From: Saprospiraceae bacterium
GTDB lineage: Bacteria; Bacteroidota; Bacteroidia; Chitinophagales; Saprospiraceae
Length of the DNA stretch: 33,262 nt
Direction: 5' to 3'
Assembly (NCBI GenBank): GCA_028284395.1
Contig: JANQRV010000608.1
Coordinates: forward strand, 1 to 33,262
Shown: positions 16,301 through 23,720 of the stretch, piece by piece
How the letters are laid out: each line of letters begins with the position of its first letter
How positions within the stretch are numbered: the first letter of the stretch is position 1
Program-made: the position numbers and the translations under genes
Notes under the pieces: generated by a model
Databases searched by the model: none
What the model was told of the DNA's origin: nothing
What the model saw: the letters and a program-made list of their open reading frames with translations, nothing else

Positions 16301-17422
16301 CATGATCGAAGTTATGGCAAAGCGGGACAATTAATAGCATCTAAAGGAGTTCGATTTGATTATGATAAAGAAGGGAACCTCATTCAAAAAACGGAAAATG
16401 ACGGTTCTGCTTGGCAATATGAATGGAATGCTGCGGGAACACTTAAACGTGTAATCCGTCCAGATGGAAAAGTTGTCTCCTTTATCTACGATGCACTCGG
16501 TAGGAGGATTGCTAAACAGTTCCAGCAGAAAACCACATATTGGTTATGGGATGGTAATGTTCTACTTCATGAATGGAATGACACTACTGGTGAAGGTTTT
16601 GGTGCTAGAGAAGAGCTTCCGGTTCTTGAAAGAATTTATGATTTTTCCAAAGCTTATCCTCTAAATGAACATGGGTTGACAACTTGGCTTTTTGAACCAG
16701 ACTCATTTTCTCCACTGGCTAAGTTGACAGGAAATAAACAATATAGTATTGTAACCAACCATGTTGGAACTCCTCTAAATATTTATGACGCTGAAGGGCA
16801 GAAAACTTGGGAATTAGATTTGTCTATATATGGAGCAGTTCAGAATTTGAAAGGAGAGCGAGAAACTTGTTCATTTCGCTTCCAAGGGCAATATGAAGAT
16901 ATCGAAACGGGCCTATATTATAACCGGTTTAGGTATTATAGCCCTGAAAGTGGAATATACATTTCAAAGGACCCGATTGGACTACGTGGGGGCAAACTTA
17001 ACATATATTCCTACAGTCGTAACAACAACATTTGGATTGATCCTCTAGGTCTCTTCACTTATTATCAGTTAAAAGATAGTGGGGGCAACGTGATTTATCA
17101 CGGTATTACTGACCGACCCATACAGGAAAGACTAGTAGAACATGCAAATGATGGTAAACCATTTAGTCAGTCCTCTTATCTTGAAGGGATAGAGGATAGG
17201 GCATCGGCGAGAAATTTAGAAGGTTCAGCACTTTATCATGCTGGTCAAAATGATACACCATTATTGAATTCAAGAAGGCCTGTTTCTCCTGGCTACTATC
17301 ATGCTTATGATCCAGAAAATTTGGCTAGCGGGAGAAAATTGCTTTCTCAAGCCGAGATTGACGAAAAAATGAAAAATGCTAAAACAGTAAATGTTAACCG
17401 GAGAGGAAAAGTCTGTAAATAG
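13331..17422 (+). CDS. PAAR-Rhs polymorphic effector with C-terminal GIY-YIG-like toxin
   Basis: The 1363-residue protein is a T6SS effector. Residues 1 to about 120 form a PAAR-like tip domain rich in proline and glycine (VPPIPIPHPFIGMVVD; LSCQCIGMLPPPR). A basic linker follows, then a DUF6531-type segment from about 221 (GHPVDIATGKVF, LPGPIPFKWERVWYS). YD/RHS repeats fill about 300-1200 and would build the Rhs shell. The shell closes with DPIGLRGG at 1214-1221 and DPLGL at 1237-1241, the typical self-cleavage boundary. The 122-residue tip (1242-1363) carries GIY-YIG-like residues: YY at 1244-1245, YHGIT at 1256-1260, R1262 and R1267, H1271, E1297 and N1313, suggesting a DNase. The following gene is the likely immunity partner. 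PAAR and Rhs calls are firm; the nuclease class is by motif only. Confidence 0.93.
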   Translation: MLAATHLDIITGVDIHIVQPPGPVPPIPIPHPFIGMVVDPFDYLPIVGGTIKVNGFHKAQASTGGNNAPFHIPIGGTFVKLPIGNSAEVFMGSSTVLADGEPFTYSSLPVLSCQCIGMLPPPRAKKKSAKKTFFLPTSMVIPIPKGLPVMVGGAPTISMTAMAFKAGLGALKGLRKLQKSSKLMKKLSKKIHKAAGKAMKKMGVPPGARKKIHRAICAVTGHPVDIATGKVFTESIDFELPGPIPFKWERVWYSTSIYNGPIGHGWHHNYDMALCVDSEEQVVAVRLEDGRTTAFPELGIGEEWFDRTEKLTLGRNENGYFLKNSERLIHTFQPSQKDADIHILRSIIDLTGNRIRFEYDDEDQLIQIVDSAKRIIKFEHGADGRIRTLHAPHPEKKGETFKVFEYEYDHIGNLTEVKNALGHPFKYQYEGHLLEKETNRNGLSFYFEYDGKDENAKCLRTWGDGGIYDHKLTYLEGLTIVENSLGHESKHFHHGGLVYRKVDALGNESTKQYNGYNEIVSETDEEGASTLTSYDDRGNQSKIIFPDGTSLQMEYKDHLLVQFVNQLDDVWNWTYNSDGLLEKHSDPIGNQTHFNYGENQLLQQITYPTGCVTNLLHDAQFNLVSLTTPNGATSKWEYDHLGRRLRTIDAKGNVQRRKLNLLGQVIRVNDPKYKTYSLDYDREGNVIRVKDRDREIRFEYQGMNCLKSRKELNGQVVFKYDTEENLVAIYDEHGSNYQFTLDHRGNIIEESQFDGSVRKIVRDKMGRVATIKRSSGLITNHKYDLLGRLISIKHSDGSEEKYTYRLDGELMSAQNDYTKVLYERDELGRVIKEMQNSFTIESTYDAMGMRRTLKSSLGAYVQFDRDVVGDVTRIKAQTRKITWDAQFNRDIFGLETQRKLPGNVRSIWKRDKLGLPLKQDTLDGNGQKTLSREYAWENPHRLKQITDLHRGNWVFEHDVFDNQISAQYPDGSREYRLPDAVGNLFETRRNHDRSYGKAGQLIASKGVRFDYDKEGNLIQKTENDGSAWQYEWNAAGTLKRVIRPDGKVVSFIYDALGRRIAKQFQQKTTYWLWDGNVLLHEWNDTTGEGFGAREELPVLERIYDFSKAYPLNEHGLTTWLFEPDSFSPLAKLTGNKQYSIVTNHVGTPLNIYDAEGQKTWELDLSIYGAVQNLKGERETCSFRFQGQYEDIETGLYYNRFRYYSPESGIYISKDPIGLRGGKLNIYSYSRNNNIWIDPLGLFTYYQLKDSGGNVIYHGITDRPIQERLVEHANDGKPFSQSSYLEGIEDRASARNLEGSALYHAGQNDTPLLNSRRPVSPGYYHAYDPENLASGRKLLSQAEIDEKMKNAKTVNVNRRGKVCK
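17054..17419 (+). other. Toxin tip of the Rhs protein, GIY-YIG-like nuclease domain
   Basis: This is the 122-residue variable tip downstream of DPLGL. It opens with TYYQL, then IYHGITDRPIQERLVEH, then a helix with NLEGSALYH and LLNSRRP. The two tyrosine-containing strands, the arginine on the following helix, the glutamate and the late asparagine occur in the canonical GIY-YIG order. The predicted action is cutting nucleic acid in the target cell after Rhs self-cleavage releases the tip. Confidence 0.65.
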
Positions 17423-17449
17423 AGAATCTAACATACATAATCTTTAAGC

Positions 17450-18043
17450 ATGGGTATTATTGATCTTGATGCATTGAAAGCAAAACTGGTAAATTCAGAT
17501 GATTTAAAGAATGAGGAATTGAAACCAATCTCAAAGGTGCTTATGATGGAGGCATCGCGGGAATTTTCAGCCGACCGCAAAAATTTTTTTATTTCAAAAG
17601 AAGTTAAGGCCCATATTCTGCATATTGGGAAACGTGTTGAAGAATTAGACCCAGTCGGTTTAAGGAATATTTTGTCATGCATTGGTTTCATTGCTATCCA
17701 ATACCAAGAATATGATCAGGAATTCTATCAATTTTTCAAGAATAACCTAGAAAAAAGTAAGGATAAAAGGGTTAGAATTGCAATTGCAAGGTTTTTTCAC
17801 AAATTCCCCCAATTTGAGGACTATGAAATGAAATGGGATTATATAATTTCAATACCCAAAATCCCGCCGAAGAAAGAGTCTAAGGTCTATTTTGTTCATG
17901 CCATAAAGCATAGAATTGATGAAATCCCAGAAAAATATAAAGTTATTGTATCTGAGACCCTTTCAGGATTCCTGGATAATTATAATCTGGTATTAGATAC
18001 TAAAAATCTATATCAATCTTTACTAAACAAACTAAGTAAATAG
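17450..18043 (+). CDS. Candidate immunity protein, helical HEAT-like
   Basis: The 197-residue protein starts 27 bases after the Rhs stop. It is soluble, with no signal peptide or membrane segment, and predicted to be almost entirely helical, with HEAT-like pairs such as VGLRNILSCIGFIAIQYQEY and KDKRVRIAIARFFHKFPQFE. The lack of export signals places it in the cytoplasm, where a nuclease tip would have to be neutralised. The position directly after an Rhs toxin tip is the normal place for the cognate immunity gene. Low GC content and weak similarity to anything I know are typical of such genes. It could instead be a helper for Rhs loading, but that role is better filled by the upstream TPR gene. 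No family name can be given. Confidence 0.65.
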   Translation: MGIIDLDALKAKLVNSDDLKNEELKPISKVLMMEASREFSADRKNFFISKEVKAHILHIGKRVEELDPVGLRNILSCIGFIAIQYQEYDQEFYQFFKNNLEKSKDKRVRIAIARFFHKFPQFEDYEMKWDYIISIPKIPPKKESKVYFVHAIKHRIDEIPEKYKVIVSETLSGFLDNYNLVLDTKNLYQSLLNKLSK

Positions 18044-18284
18044 TTATCGACTAAATGGTAGTGAGAATAAGGCAGTATAAATACATAAACAAAAATAATA
18101 GATTAATGAAATGACCAATGGCTAATTGTGTCATAGAACTTAATTTACACAATCTTTTGATAGGGTTGGCTTCGAATTTAAAATCGGAAATTTGAACCCA
18201 AAAATAACAACTTCTAAAACTGAATTGGCGGAGACTTTGTCAAGACAATTAAGATTCGTGACGAGTACATAAAACAATCTAAAT
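18044..18284. other. AT-rich gap between immunity gene and M15-like gene
   Basis: The 241 bases hold no ATG-initiated gene. One plus-strand frame without a start codon stays open for about 42 codons and ends at the TAA at 18269-18271 (it includes KIGNLNPKITTSKTELAETL). Its composition is protein-like, so it may be a scrap of an older, displaced Rhs toxin tip or immunity gene, as is common behind Rhs loci. This is weak. Confidence 0.3.
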
Positions 18285-18728
18285 ATGTCTATGGATTCTG
18301 ATCTAGAAATGCTAATCACTCGCTATGATGCGAGAATTACTTCCCGCGGAAGAACCTGGCAAAAGCAACTCCAGATTATCCTAAACCCGAAATATAAAAA
18401 CAACTATTTAGGAATCAAAAAGAGATTCAAACGGAGATTCGAGTTAAAGCAACTACCTATTAGAAAAGAACTAAATGAAAAGCAAAAGTTATGGTGGAAA
18501 AAGGAAATTCTCAAACAAGCAGGAAAACCAAGAGGCTTCGCCCATGTTGGCGGAAAAGCCATTGACATTGCAGTTGGCAAACTTACCATAGAACAAAAAA
18601 AAGCCTTGAGAAAAGCAATCATAGAAAAAGGTTACCATGTGTTTTTAGAAAAGATTACAAAGAAAAAAGCTGTTTATGGAGTAAAAATTTCGGAAGCCAA
18701 TGTATTTCACGTATATGTAAAAGATTAA
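18285..18728 (+). CDS. Small M15-like (DD-peptidase fold) protein
   Basis: The 147-residue protein has a very basic N-terminal half (KKRFKRRFELKQLPIRKEL) and a C-terminal half with the M15 peptidase metal signature HxxGxAxD: H87, G90, A92, D94 in GFAHVGGKAIDIAVG, and a second histidine, H142, in NVFHVYVKD near the end, in the place of the third zinc ligand. M15 enzymes cut D-Ala-D-Ala or L-Ala-D-Glu bonds in peptidoglycan. The protein is short for the family, and the acidic general base cannot be placed with certainty. It has no signal peptide, so it would act on cell wall only if delivered, which fits a T6SS cargo; a lytic helper for assembling the envelope complex is the alternative. It sits between the immunity gene and tssH, 59 bases from the latter. 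Confidence 0.6.
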   Translation: MSMDSDLEMLITRYDARITSRGRTWQKQLQIILNPKYKNNYLGIKKRFKRRFELKQLPIRKELNEKQKLWWKKEILKQAGKPRGFAHVGGKAIDIAVGKLTIEQKKALRKAIIEKGYHVFLEKITKKKAVYGVKISEANVFHVYVKD

Positions 18729-18787
18729 TTACTTGAATTTATATCATACTTTGTTTATATTGGGGGTCGCATGAGAAACGAATAATA

Positions 18788-21295
18788 ATGGATGGCACTT
18801 ACCCTCTATCCCATATATTGAAAGAGGCTATTGTTACTGCACAAAATCAAGCTCGACTGAACAGACACACTACTTTTTCAGGCGCTCACCTATTATGGGG
18901 TATCCTACAGGAAGACACTCAATTTTGCGAATATTTAGAAACGATTGGAAAAAATGTCCATAATCTAAGAAGTTGGGCAGAATTTAAAATTAAATATTAC
19001 CCGAAATCGTCAAAGGCTGAAGATAGTCCTTCAGGAGATGAGGGTATTCAAAGAATTTTTAACGAAGCGGATCGTCTCAGGAGGATCATTTTTGCTGAAG
19101 AAATCACTTCTCAGCATCTCATAGAGGCACTCAGTCAGCCGGGGCTTGCCTACGACGAAGAGGAGCTAAGGTTATTTCCCATCTCCCCCGGTGAAATTCA
19201 AAGATTAAAAAAAGAACAAATTCAGCATGAAGATCTTCGAGCTTCCATTGGTCAAAGCGGTTTTTCCATTGAGAGTTCAGGATTTAATTCCATACTAGTA
19301 AAGTATTGTGAGGATATATCCCAGAGGGCAAGAAATGGCAAAATCGATCCGGTCATCGGAAGGGAAAAAGAGATGCTTGAATTGGTGAGTATTTTGGGTA
19401 AACGTCAGTCACCCAATGTTTTGATCGTCGGTGAACCGGGAGTAGGCAAAACGGCCTTGATAGGGGGGTTGGCTTTGTTAATAATGGAAGAAAATATCCC
19501 TTCTTATCTTGAGGGAGCATCGATTTTTGAGTTAGACATAAGCGGAAGACTGGTAGCAGGGGCCTACAAAGGAGAAGTTGAGGAAAGATTAAAAAAAATT
19601 CTTACCGCCCTAAAGGAGTTTGAAAAAGATAATGATAAGAAGGCGGTTCTATTCATAGATGAAATCCATATTTTGTTGGATGAAAAGGGATCGGTAGGTT
19701 CTGGTGCAGTTAATCTCCTGAAGCCGGAGTTGGCAAGAGGAGAACTTACAGTGATTGGGGCTACAACAAATGTGGAATGGCAAAAATTTATTGAGAGTGA
19801 TCCCGCGTTTGAGCGAAGGTTTTCCACGATAGTGGTCAAAGAGCCTGATGAGGAGTTAGCTATTGAAATGTTACAAGGGATTTCTGCCAAATTATACGAG
19901 AAACATCAGATCAAGATTAATGAAGAGGCGATGCCTGAGGCTGTTTATTTAGCTAAAAGATATCTTGGAAAGAAGAATCTACCAGTTTCAGCCATTGACC
20001 TCCTTGATACGTCCCTTGCATTTGTCAAAGTCATGAATGATACCGCTGAGAAGCAAATTAGTAATCTTGGGGTTCAGTTGGAAAAAATTGCCCAAGAGTT
20101 GGTTGGGACTGAAAGGCAACAGGCCAAGAAATTGGAACGATTTGGAAAAACGATTGAAAATAGCCTTACCCCTATTCTGCTTGGTAAACTGTCTTCCCCG
20201 ATAGAAACGAATGGCTTTCATTTAGCTTCAGACTATCTTGATTACTACACTGAGAAGTTGAGCGAGCTATCCGATTTAGCTTCCGTTACTCAAGAAACTT
20301 TAGGAAAAGAAGATGTAGCTTCTGTTGTCTCCTATCAATCCGGTATTCCGATCGGCAAAATTCAGACTGATGAGCAGCAAAAGATGCTAAACATTGAAAG
20401 TCATCTTAGGGAAAGAGTCGTGGGGCAAGACCACGCCTTGGAAGTCTTGGCGAATGTTATAAGACGATCGAGAGTAAATCTAAAAGAACCTAACAAACCA
20501 ATTGGGGTATTCTTCTTCGTTGGGCCTACAGGAACAGGAAAGACTGAACTAGCAAAATCTCTCGCGGAGTTTCTTTTTAATGACGAAAGTGCATTGATTA
20601 GATTTGATATGTCTGAATTTAAGGAGAAACATTCGGTAGCTCTATTGTATGGATCTCCACCAGGATATATCGGATATAAAGAAGGTGGCCTCTTGGTTAA
20701 TAAGATAAGGAGGAGACCCTATTCGGTGGTTTTATTAGATGAGATCGAAAAAGCGCATGACAGTGTTTATGACATTTTTCTTCAGATTCTTGATGAAGGG
20801 GCCGTACATGATAAGCAAGGAAAAAGAGGTGACTTTTCAAATGCTATTGTCATATTTACTTCCAATGTTGCTAGTGATTGGATTGCCAATAAATTTCGCA
20901 GTGGTGTCATACCAAATAAAGATTCCATCAGAACTGCCTTACAAGAAACAAAGAACTTTAGGCCGGAATTTTTAGGCCGAAGGATGAGTCTTATTCCTTT
21001 TGCGCCGATCACTGAGGAAGTAGCCCGCACAATATTCCAGATTCAATTAAAACGGTTTTCAAAATTGCTGCAACAACAGGATATATTCTTGAAATTAACG
21101 ACTGGAGCTGAAGATTATCTATTGGCGGAAGGGTTTTCGCCGGAATACGGTGCACGGCCGCTAAAGGACGCCATAGAAGAATTGCTCGGAACACCTCTTG
21201 CAGAACAAATGATTAAGGGGCAATTCCAAAGTGGGGATCGCATCCTTATTGATTATGATGAACCAAACAATAAATTTAACTGGACCAAGGACTAA
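18788..21295 (+). CDS. tssH: T6SS sheath-disassembly AAA+ ATPase ClpV
   Basis: The 835-residue protein is a ClpB/ClpV-type unfoldase. It has a Clp N-domain (residues about 1-150, with the repeat-like HTTFSGAHLLWGILQED and ITSQHLIEAL), NBD1 with Walker A GEPGVGKT at 215-222 and Walker B VLFIDEIH, a short middle region (about 400-450), NBD2 with Walker A GPTGTGKT at 579-586, Walker B VVLLDEIEKAH and the pore loop GYIGYKEGG, and a C-terminal small domain with FSPEYGARPLKDAIEELLG. In the cytoplasm ClpV pulls apart contracted TssB/TssC sheath so the parts can be reused. Its location directly before tssB and tssC rather than a heat-shock context shows it is the T6SS member, not housekeeping ClpB. 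The middle region is shorter than in ClpB, consistent with ClpV. Confidence 0.95.
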   Translation: MDGTYPLSHILKEAIVTAQNQARLNRHTTFSGAHLLWGILQEDTQFCEYLETIGKNVHNLRSWAEFKIKYYPKSSKAEDSPSGDEGIQRIFNEADRLRRIIFAEEITSQHLIEALSQPGLAYDEEELRLFPISPGEIQRLKKEQIQHEDLRASIGQSGFSIESSGFNSILVKYCEDISQRARNGKIDPVIGREKEMLELVSILGKRQSPNVLIVGEPGVGKTALIGGLALLIMEENIPSYLEGASIFELDISGRLVAGAYKGEVEERLKKILTALKEFEKDNDKKAVLFIDEIHILLDEKGSVGSGAVNLLKPELARGELTVIGATTNVEWQKFIESDPAFERRFSTIVVKEPDEELAIEMLQGISAKLYEKHQIKINEEAMPEAVYLAKRYLGKKNLPVSAIDLLDTSLAFVKVMNDTAEKQISNLGVQLEKIAQELVGTERQQAKKLERFGKTIENSLTPILLGKLSSPIETNGFHLASDYLDYYTEKLSELSDLASVTQETLGKEDVASVVSYQSGIPIGKIQTDEQQKMLNIESHLRERVVGQDHALEVLANVIRRSRVNLKEPNKPIGVFFFVGPTGTGKTELAKSLAEFLFNDESALIRFDMSEFKEKHSVALLYGSPPGYIGYKEGGLLVNKIRRRPYSVVLLDEIEKAHDSVYDIFLQILDEGAVHDKQGKRGDFSNAIVIFTSNVASDWIANKFRSGVIPNKDSIRTALQETKNFRPEFLGRRMSLIPFAPITEEVARTIFQIQLKRFSKLLQQQDIFLKLTTGAEDYLLAEGFSPEYGARPLKDAIEELLGTPLAEQMIKGQFQSGDRILIDYDEPNNKFNWTKD

Positions 21296-21330
21296 TTACT
21301 GAATCAATTTGTCTATCAAAAAGATCAAGC

Positions 21331-21783
21331 ATGAATAAAAGAGATTTATTTGCAGTTTCTATCCCTGGGGTCATACCGAATGCGGGAGTTACTGATATCA
21401 ATCCACTGAAAACATTGATGGTTGTTTCCCTTCAAAAGGAAGGACCGTTTGAGCCCGAACAGCTACCCAAAGATAAATCAACCTCTCTGTCGAAGGTCTT
21501 CGAGCATACAAAGCCGTCTGTAACAGTGCAGTTGGACAGTGGAGCGGAGAAGAAGCCAGAGACAATTCATTTTAAAAACCTGAAATCTTTTCAACCAAAA
21601 GAGATTATTAAGAGAGTTGAGGTTTTACAAGAACTTAATTTTCAGGAGCAGATGAATGAAAAACTCAATTCGGAAGTTCAGAAAAGCGCGAATCTTCGAA
21701 AATTATTTGACGAAAAGGAAAGACGAACAGCCTTTGCAGAGCTTCTGCGAACGATAAAGGAAGAAATTGAATCAGCAAAGTAA
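21331..21783 (+). CDS. tssB: T6SS contractile sheath small subunit TssB
   Basis: The 150-residue protein is the small sheath subunit. The family region is IHFKNLKSFQPKEIIKRVEV, matching the conserved TssB segment in which a phenylalanine-rich motif precedes a helix that packs on TssC, followed by a long charged C-terminal helix (LRKLFDEKERRTAFAELLRT). The N-terminal part carries the beta-strand that interlaces with TssC. TssB and TssC polymerise into the cytoplasmic sheath that contracts to fire the Hcp tube. It lies 35 bases after tssH and 55 before tssC, in one operon. Length is normal for the T6SSiii form. Confidence 0.9.
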   Translation: MNKRDLFAVSIPGVIPNAGVTDINPLKTLMVVSLQKEGPFEPEQLPKDKSTSLSKVFEHTKPSVTVQLDSGAEKKPETIHFKNLKSFQPKEIIKRVEVLQELNFQEQMNEKLNSEVQKSANLRKLFDEKERRTAFAELLRTIKEEIESAK

Positions 21784-21838
21784 TCTATCGATCGCTCGAC
21801 CCTAATAAACTTAAGCATCTATAATAAAAGGAATAAAT

Positions 21839-23182
21839 ATGGATCAGGAATTAAATCAAAGTAGTGCATCCGGTTGGAGAGAAAGAAGGAAAAAAGCAGT
21901 GAGAGATCTGGCCAGGATTGGAGGATTCAATAATCTGCTCAAGATAAACTCAGAATTCAAACATTTTGCTGAAGGGGCTGATGAATTTTCAAAAAATTTA
22001 TTCTTAAAGGATCAACAATCAGCTGAAGAACGTAAAGAATTGTTGCTGACCGTTGATTCTCTATTATCGCTATTAGATCAGACGAAGAATGCCCAGGAAG
22101 TGATGGAAAAAACGGAGGAGAATCGAAAAAATGCAGAAGAACTGCGAATCAACAATTTATCAGAGATTTTGACTGCATCTCGGGATTTGGAAAAAGTTTA
22201 TAGAGAACTCGATTTATTTTTTCTAAATGCGGGGCCAGAAGAAGTCGAGCATCTAACAATCGTAAATGTGGACCGGTCGATGTTAACCGACCCAGATGAC
22301 GAGGTTGTAAGTGCCAAAGTTAGGGATTTGATCAAAGACCCTGCCGACACTTTTGACCAGAACAATGTTTATACTTTTATGGTTATCCCTGGATATTTAG
22401 ATGAGAAGTTGATAGAGACGTATACTGCGATCGCCCATCAATATAAGGTGTTGTTCTTAACGGACTTTCAAAATACGCCAACTGAAAGTGGAACAATAGA
22501 TTATAGAAGAAATAAGGACGGTAAAAAGATCGGTGGAATACAAATAATGTGGAGTAATTCAGTCATTTTCGCGAACTATCTGCGACTGCGAGAAAAATTT
22601 GAAGAATTAGAACAAGAGGGCGATCTGTTCGGATCCCCGGCAATGGCTGTGGCTGGAAAATTGTATAATCTTCCGATATCACAGCCTGCTTATGGAGTGC
22701 AACATGGCCAACTGTTAGGTTCCAACGGCTACAGATACAAAATGAATCAGCCAATTGCTACAAATTTTAGGAATTCTCAACTTAATCCGATAGGCGAGTA
22801 CGATGGCAAAGTTACTGTTTGGGGAGATGACACTCTTTTCACAGGAGATAATGTAGAATTAAGACAGTATGCAGCTGTGAGAACCTTCGCTTATATTGAC
22901 AAGTCTCTTAAGAGATTTCTCAATGCTAATATTGGTTCAAAATTGTCGGTTGATAATAGACGGCAAATAAGAGAGAATATTTTGGATTTTCTTAGAAAAT
23001 TAGAGGAGAAGAATGTGATAGAAAAGGGAAGTCTTAAGAGGTTTAAGATCGATGCCAAAGATGAATCTGTGGTTCATATCGATTTAGAAATAAAGCCACT
23101 TTTCGTGGCAGAAGCTTTCCTTTATAAGATTAGCAAAGAAGAAAATAAAAACCCTGCAACTTCTGAAGTGGAAGGCAACTAG
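21839..23182 (+). CDS. tssC: T6SS contractile sheath large subunit TssC
   Basis: The 447-residue protein is the large sheath subunit. It has the N-terminal helical handshake region (to about 110), a central domain with GRPVA-like surroundings represented here by DLFGSPAMAVAGKLYNLPIS, and a C-terminal domain with YAAVRTFAYIDKSLKRFL followed by FLRKLEEKNVIEKGSLKRFK, both typical of TssC family C-termini. It pairs with TssB to form the contractile sheath and is the substrate of ClpV recycling, which acts on its N-terminal helix. The neighbours are tssB before and hcp after, the latter separated by 86 non-coding bases. T6SSiii forms are divergent from the proteobacterial VipB sequence, but synteny removes doubt. 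Confidence 0.92.
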   Translation: MDQELNQSSASGWRERRKKAVRDLARIGGFNNLLKINSEFKHFAEGADEFSKNLFLKDQQSAEERKELLLTVDSLLSLLDQTKNAQEVMEKTEENRKNAEELRINNLSEILTASRDLEKVYRELDLFFLNAGPEEVEHLTIVNVDRSMLTDPDDEVVSAKVRDLIKDPADTFDQNNVYTFMVIPGYLDEKLIETYTAIAHQYKVLFLTDFQNTPTESGTIDYRRNKDGKKIGGIQIMWSNSVIFANYLRLREKFEELEQEGDLFGSPAMAVAGKLYNLPISQPAYGVQHGQLLGSNGYRYKMNQPIATNFRNSQLNPIGEYDGKVTVWGDDTLFTGDNVELRQYAAVRTFAYIDKSLKRFLNANIGSKLSVDNRRQIRENILDFLRKLEEKNVIEKGSLKRFKIDAKDESVVHIDLEIKPLFVAEAFLYKISKEENKNPATSEVEGN

Positions 23183-23268
23183 CGCCTCAACCAAGGGACA
23201 TTTTTCAAAATGATAGCAATTCTCATTCTAGTCAAATTATTTTTCAATATCTAAATTTTTTTCAGATT

Positions 23269-23673
23269 ATGGCACATCAGTCCTTTATTAGTATCGATGG
23301 TAAGGATAGCAGATTAAACAAGGTAATTTATAAATTAGATACCGACCTTACTCCTTCCGGAAAGCCTTCCTCTGTGGTCAATAAGATCGTCATTGAAATT
23401 TGGAAAGATTCTACCCTGGATAAAGGCAAGTTTATTAAATGGATGAATCAAAATCACAAAGGCGAACCAGGAAGGGAGGCCTCAATTGTTATCAAGGATG
23501 CTAAAGGAGATGAGTTCAAAAAGATTGATATCAAGAACGGTATCGTAATCGAGTATGAAGAAACAGTAGCAGAGGGAGGTAGTGCGAACAGTGTTGAGAG
23601 ATTCAAGATCGTAGCGGAAATCGCCACTGTGGATGGAAATGAGTTTAAATTCTTCTGGCCCAGCGAAGATTAG
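23269..23673 (+). CDS. tssD: T6SS inner tube protein Hcp
   Basis: The 134-residue protein matches the size and beta-rich make-up of the Bacteroidota Hcp form. It opens HQSFISIDGKDSRLNKVIYK, continues with a GEPGREASIVIKDAKGDEFK strand pair, and has no signal peptide. Hcp hexamers stack to form the tube that is pushed out by sheath contraction and may carry small effectors in its lumen. It lies between tssC and vgrG, its expected neighbours. The 86-base upstream gap is larger than most in this operon and AT-rich, which could allow a separate promoter for this very abundant protein; no clear box is visible. No C-terminal toxin extension is present. Confidence 0.88.
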   Translation: MAHQSFISIDGKDSRLNKVIYKLDTDLTPSGKPSSVVNKIVIEIWKDSTLDKGKFIKWMNQNHKGEPGREASIVIKDAKGDEFKKIDIKNGIVIEYEETVAEGGSANSVERFKIVAEIATVDGNEFKFFWPSED

Positions 23674-23720
23674 ATTGAGAAGCCAATTCAATAAAATGCT
23701 TAGAATAAAAACCAGTTATC

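Noticed and set aside
13331..17422. Insecticidal Tc toxin or plain YD-repeat surface protein
   Set aside because: N-terminal PAAR-like domain, Rhs closing motif and T6SS neighbours fit a T6SS Rhs effector.
18788..21295. Housekeeping chaperone ClpB
   Set aside because: The short middle domain and position directly before tssB and tssC fit ClpV.
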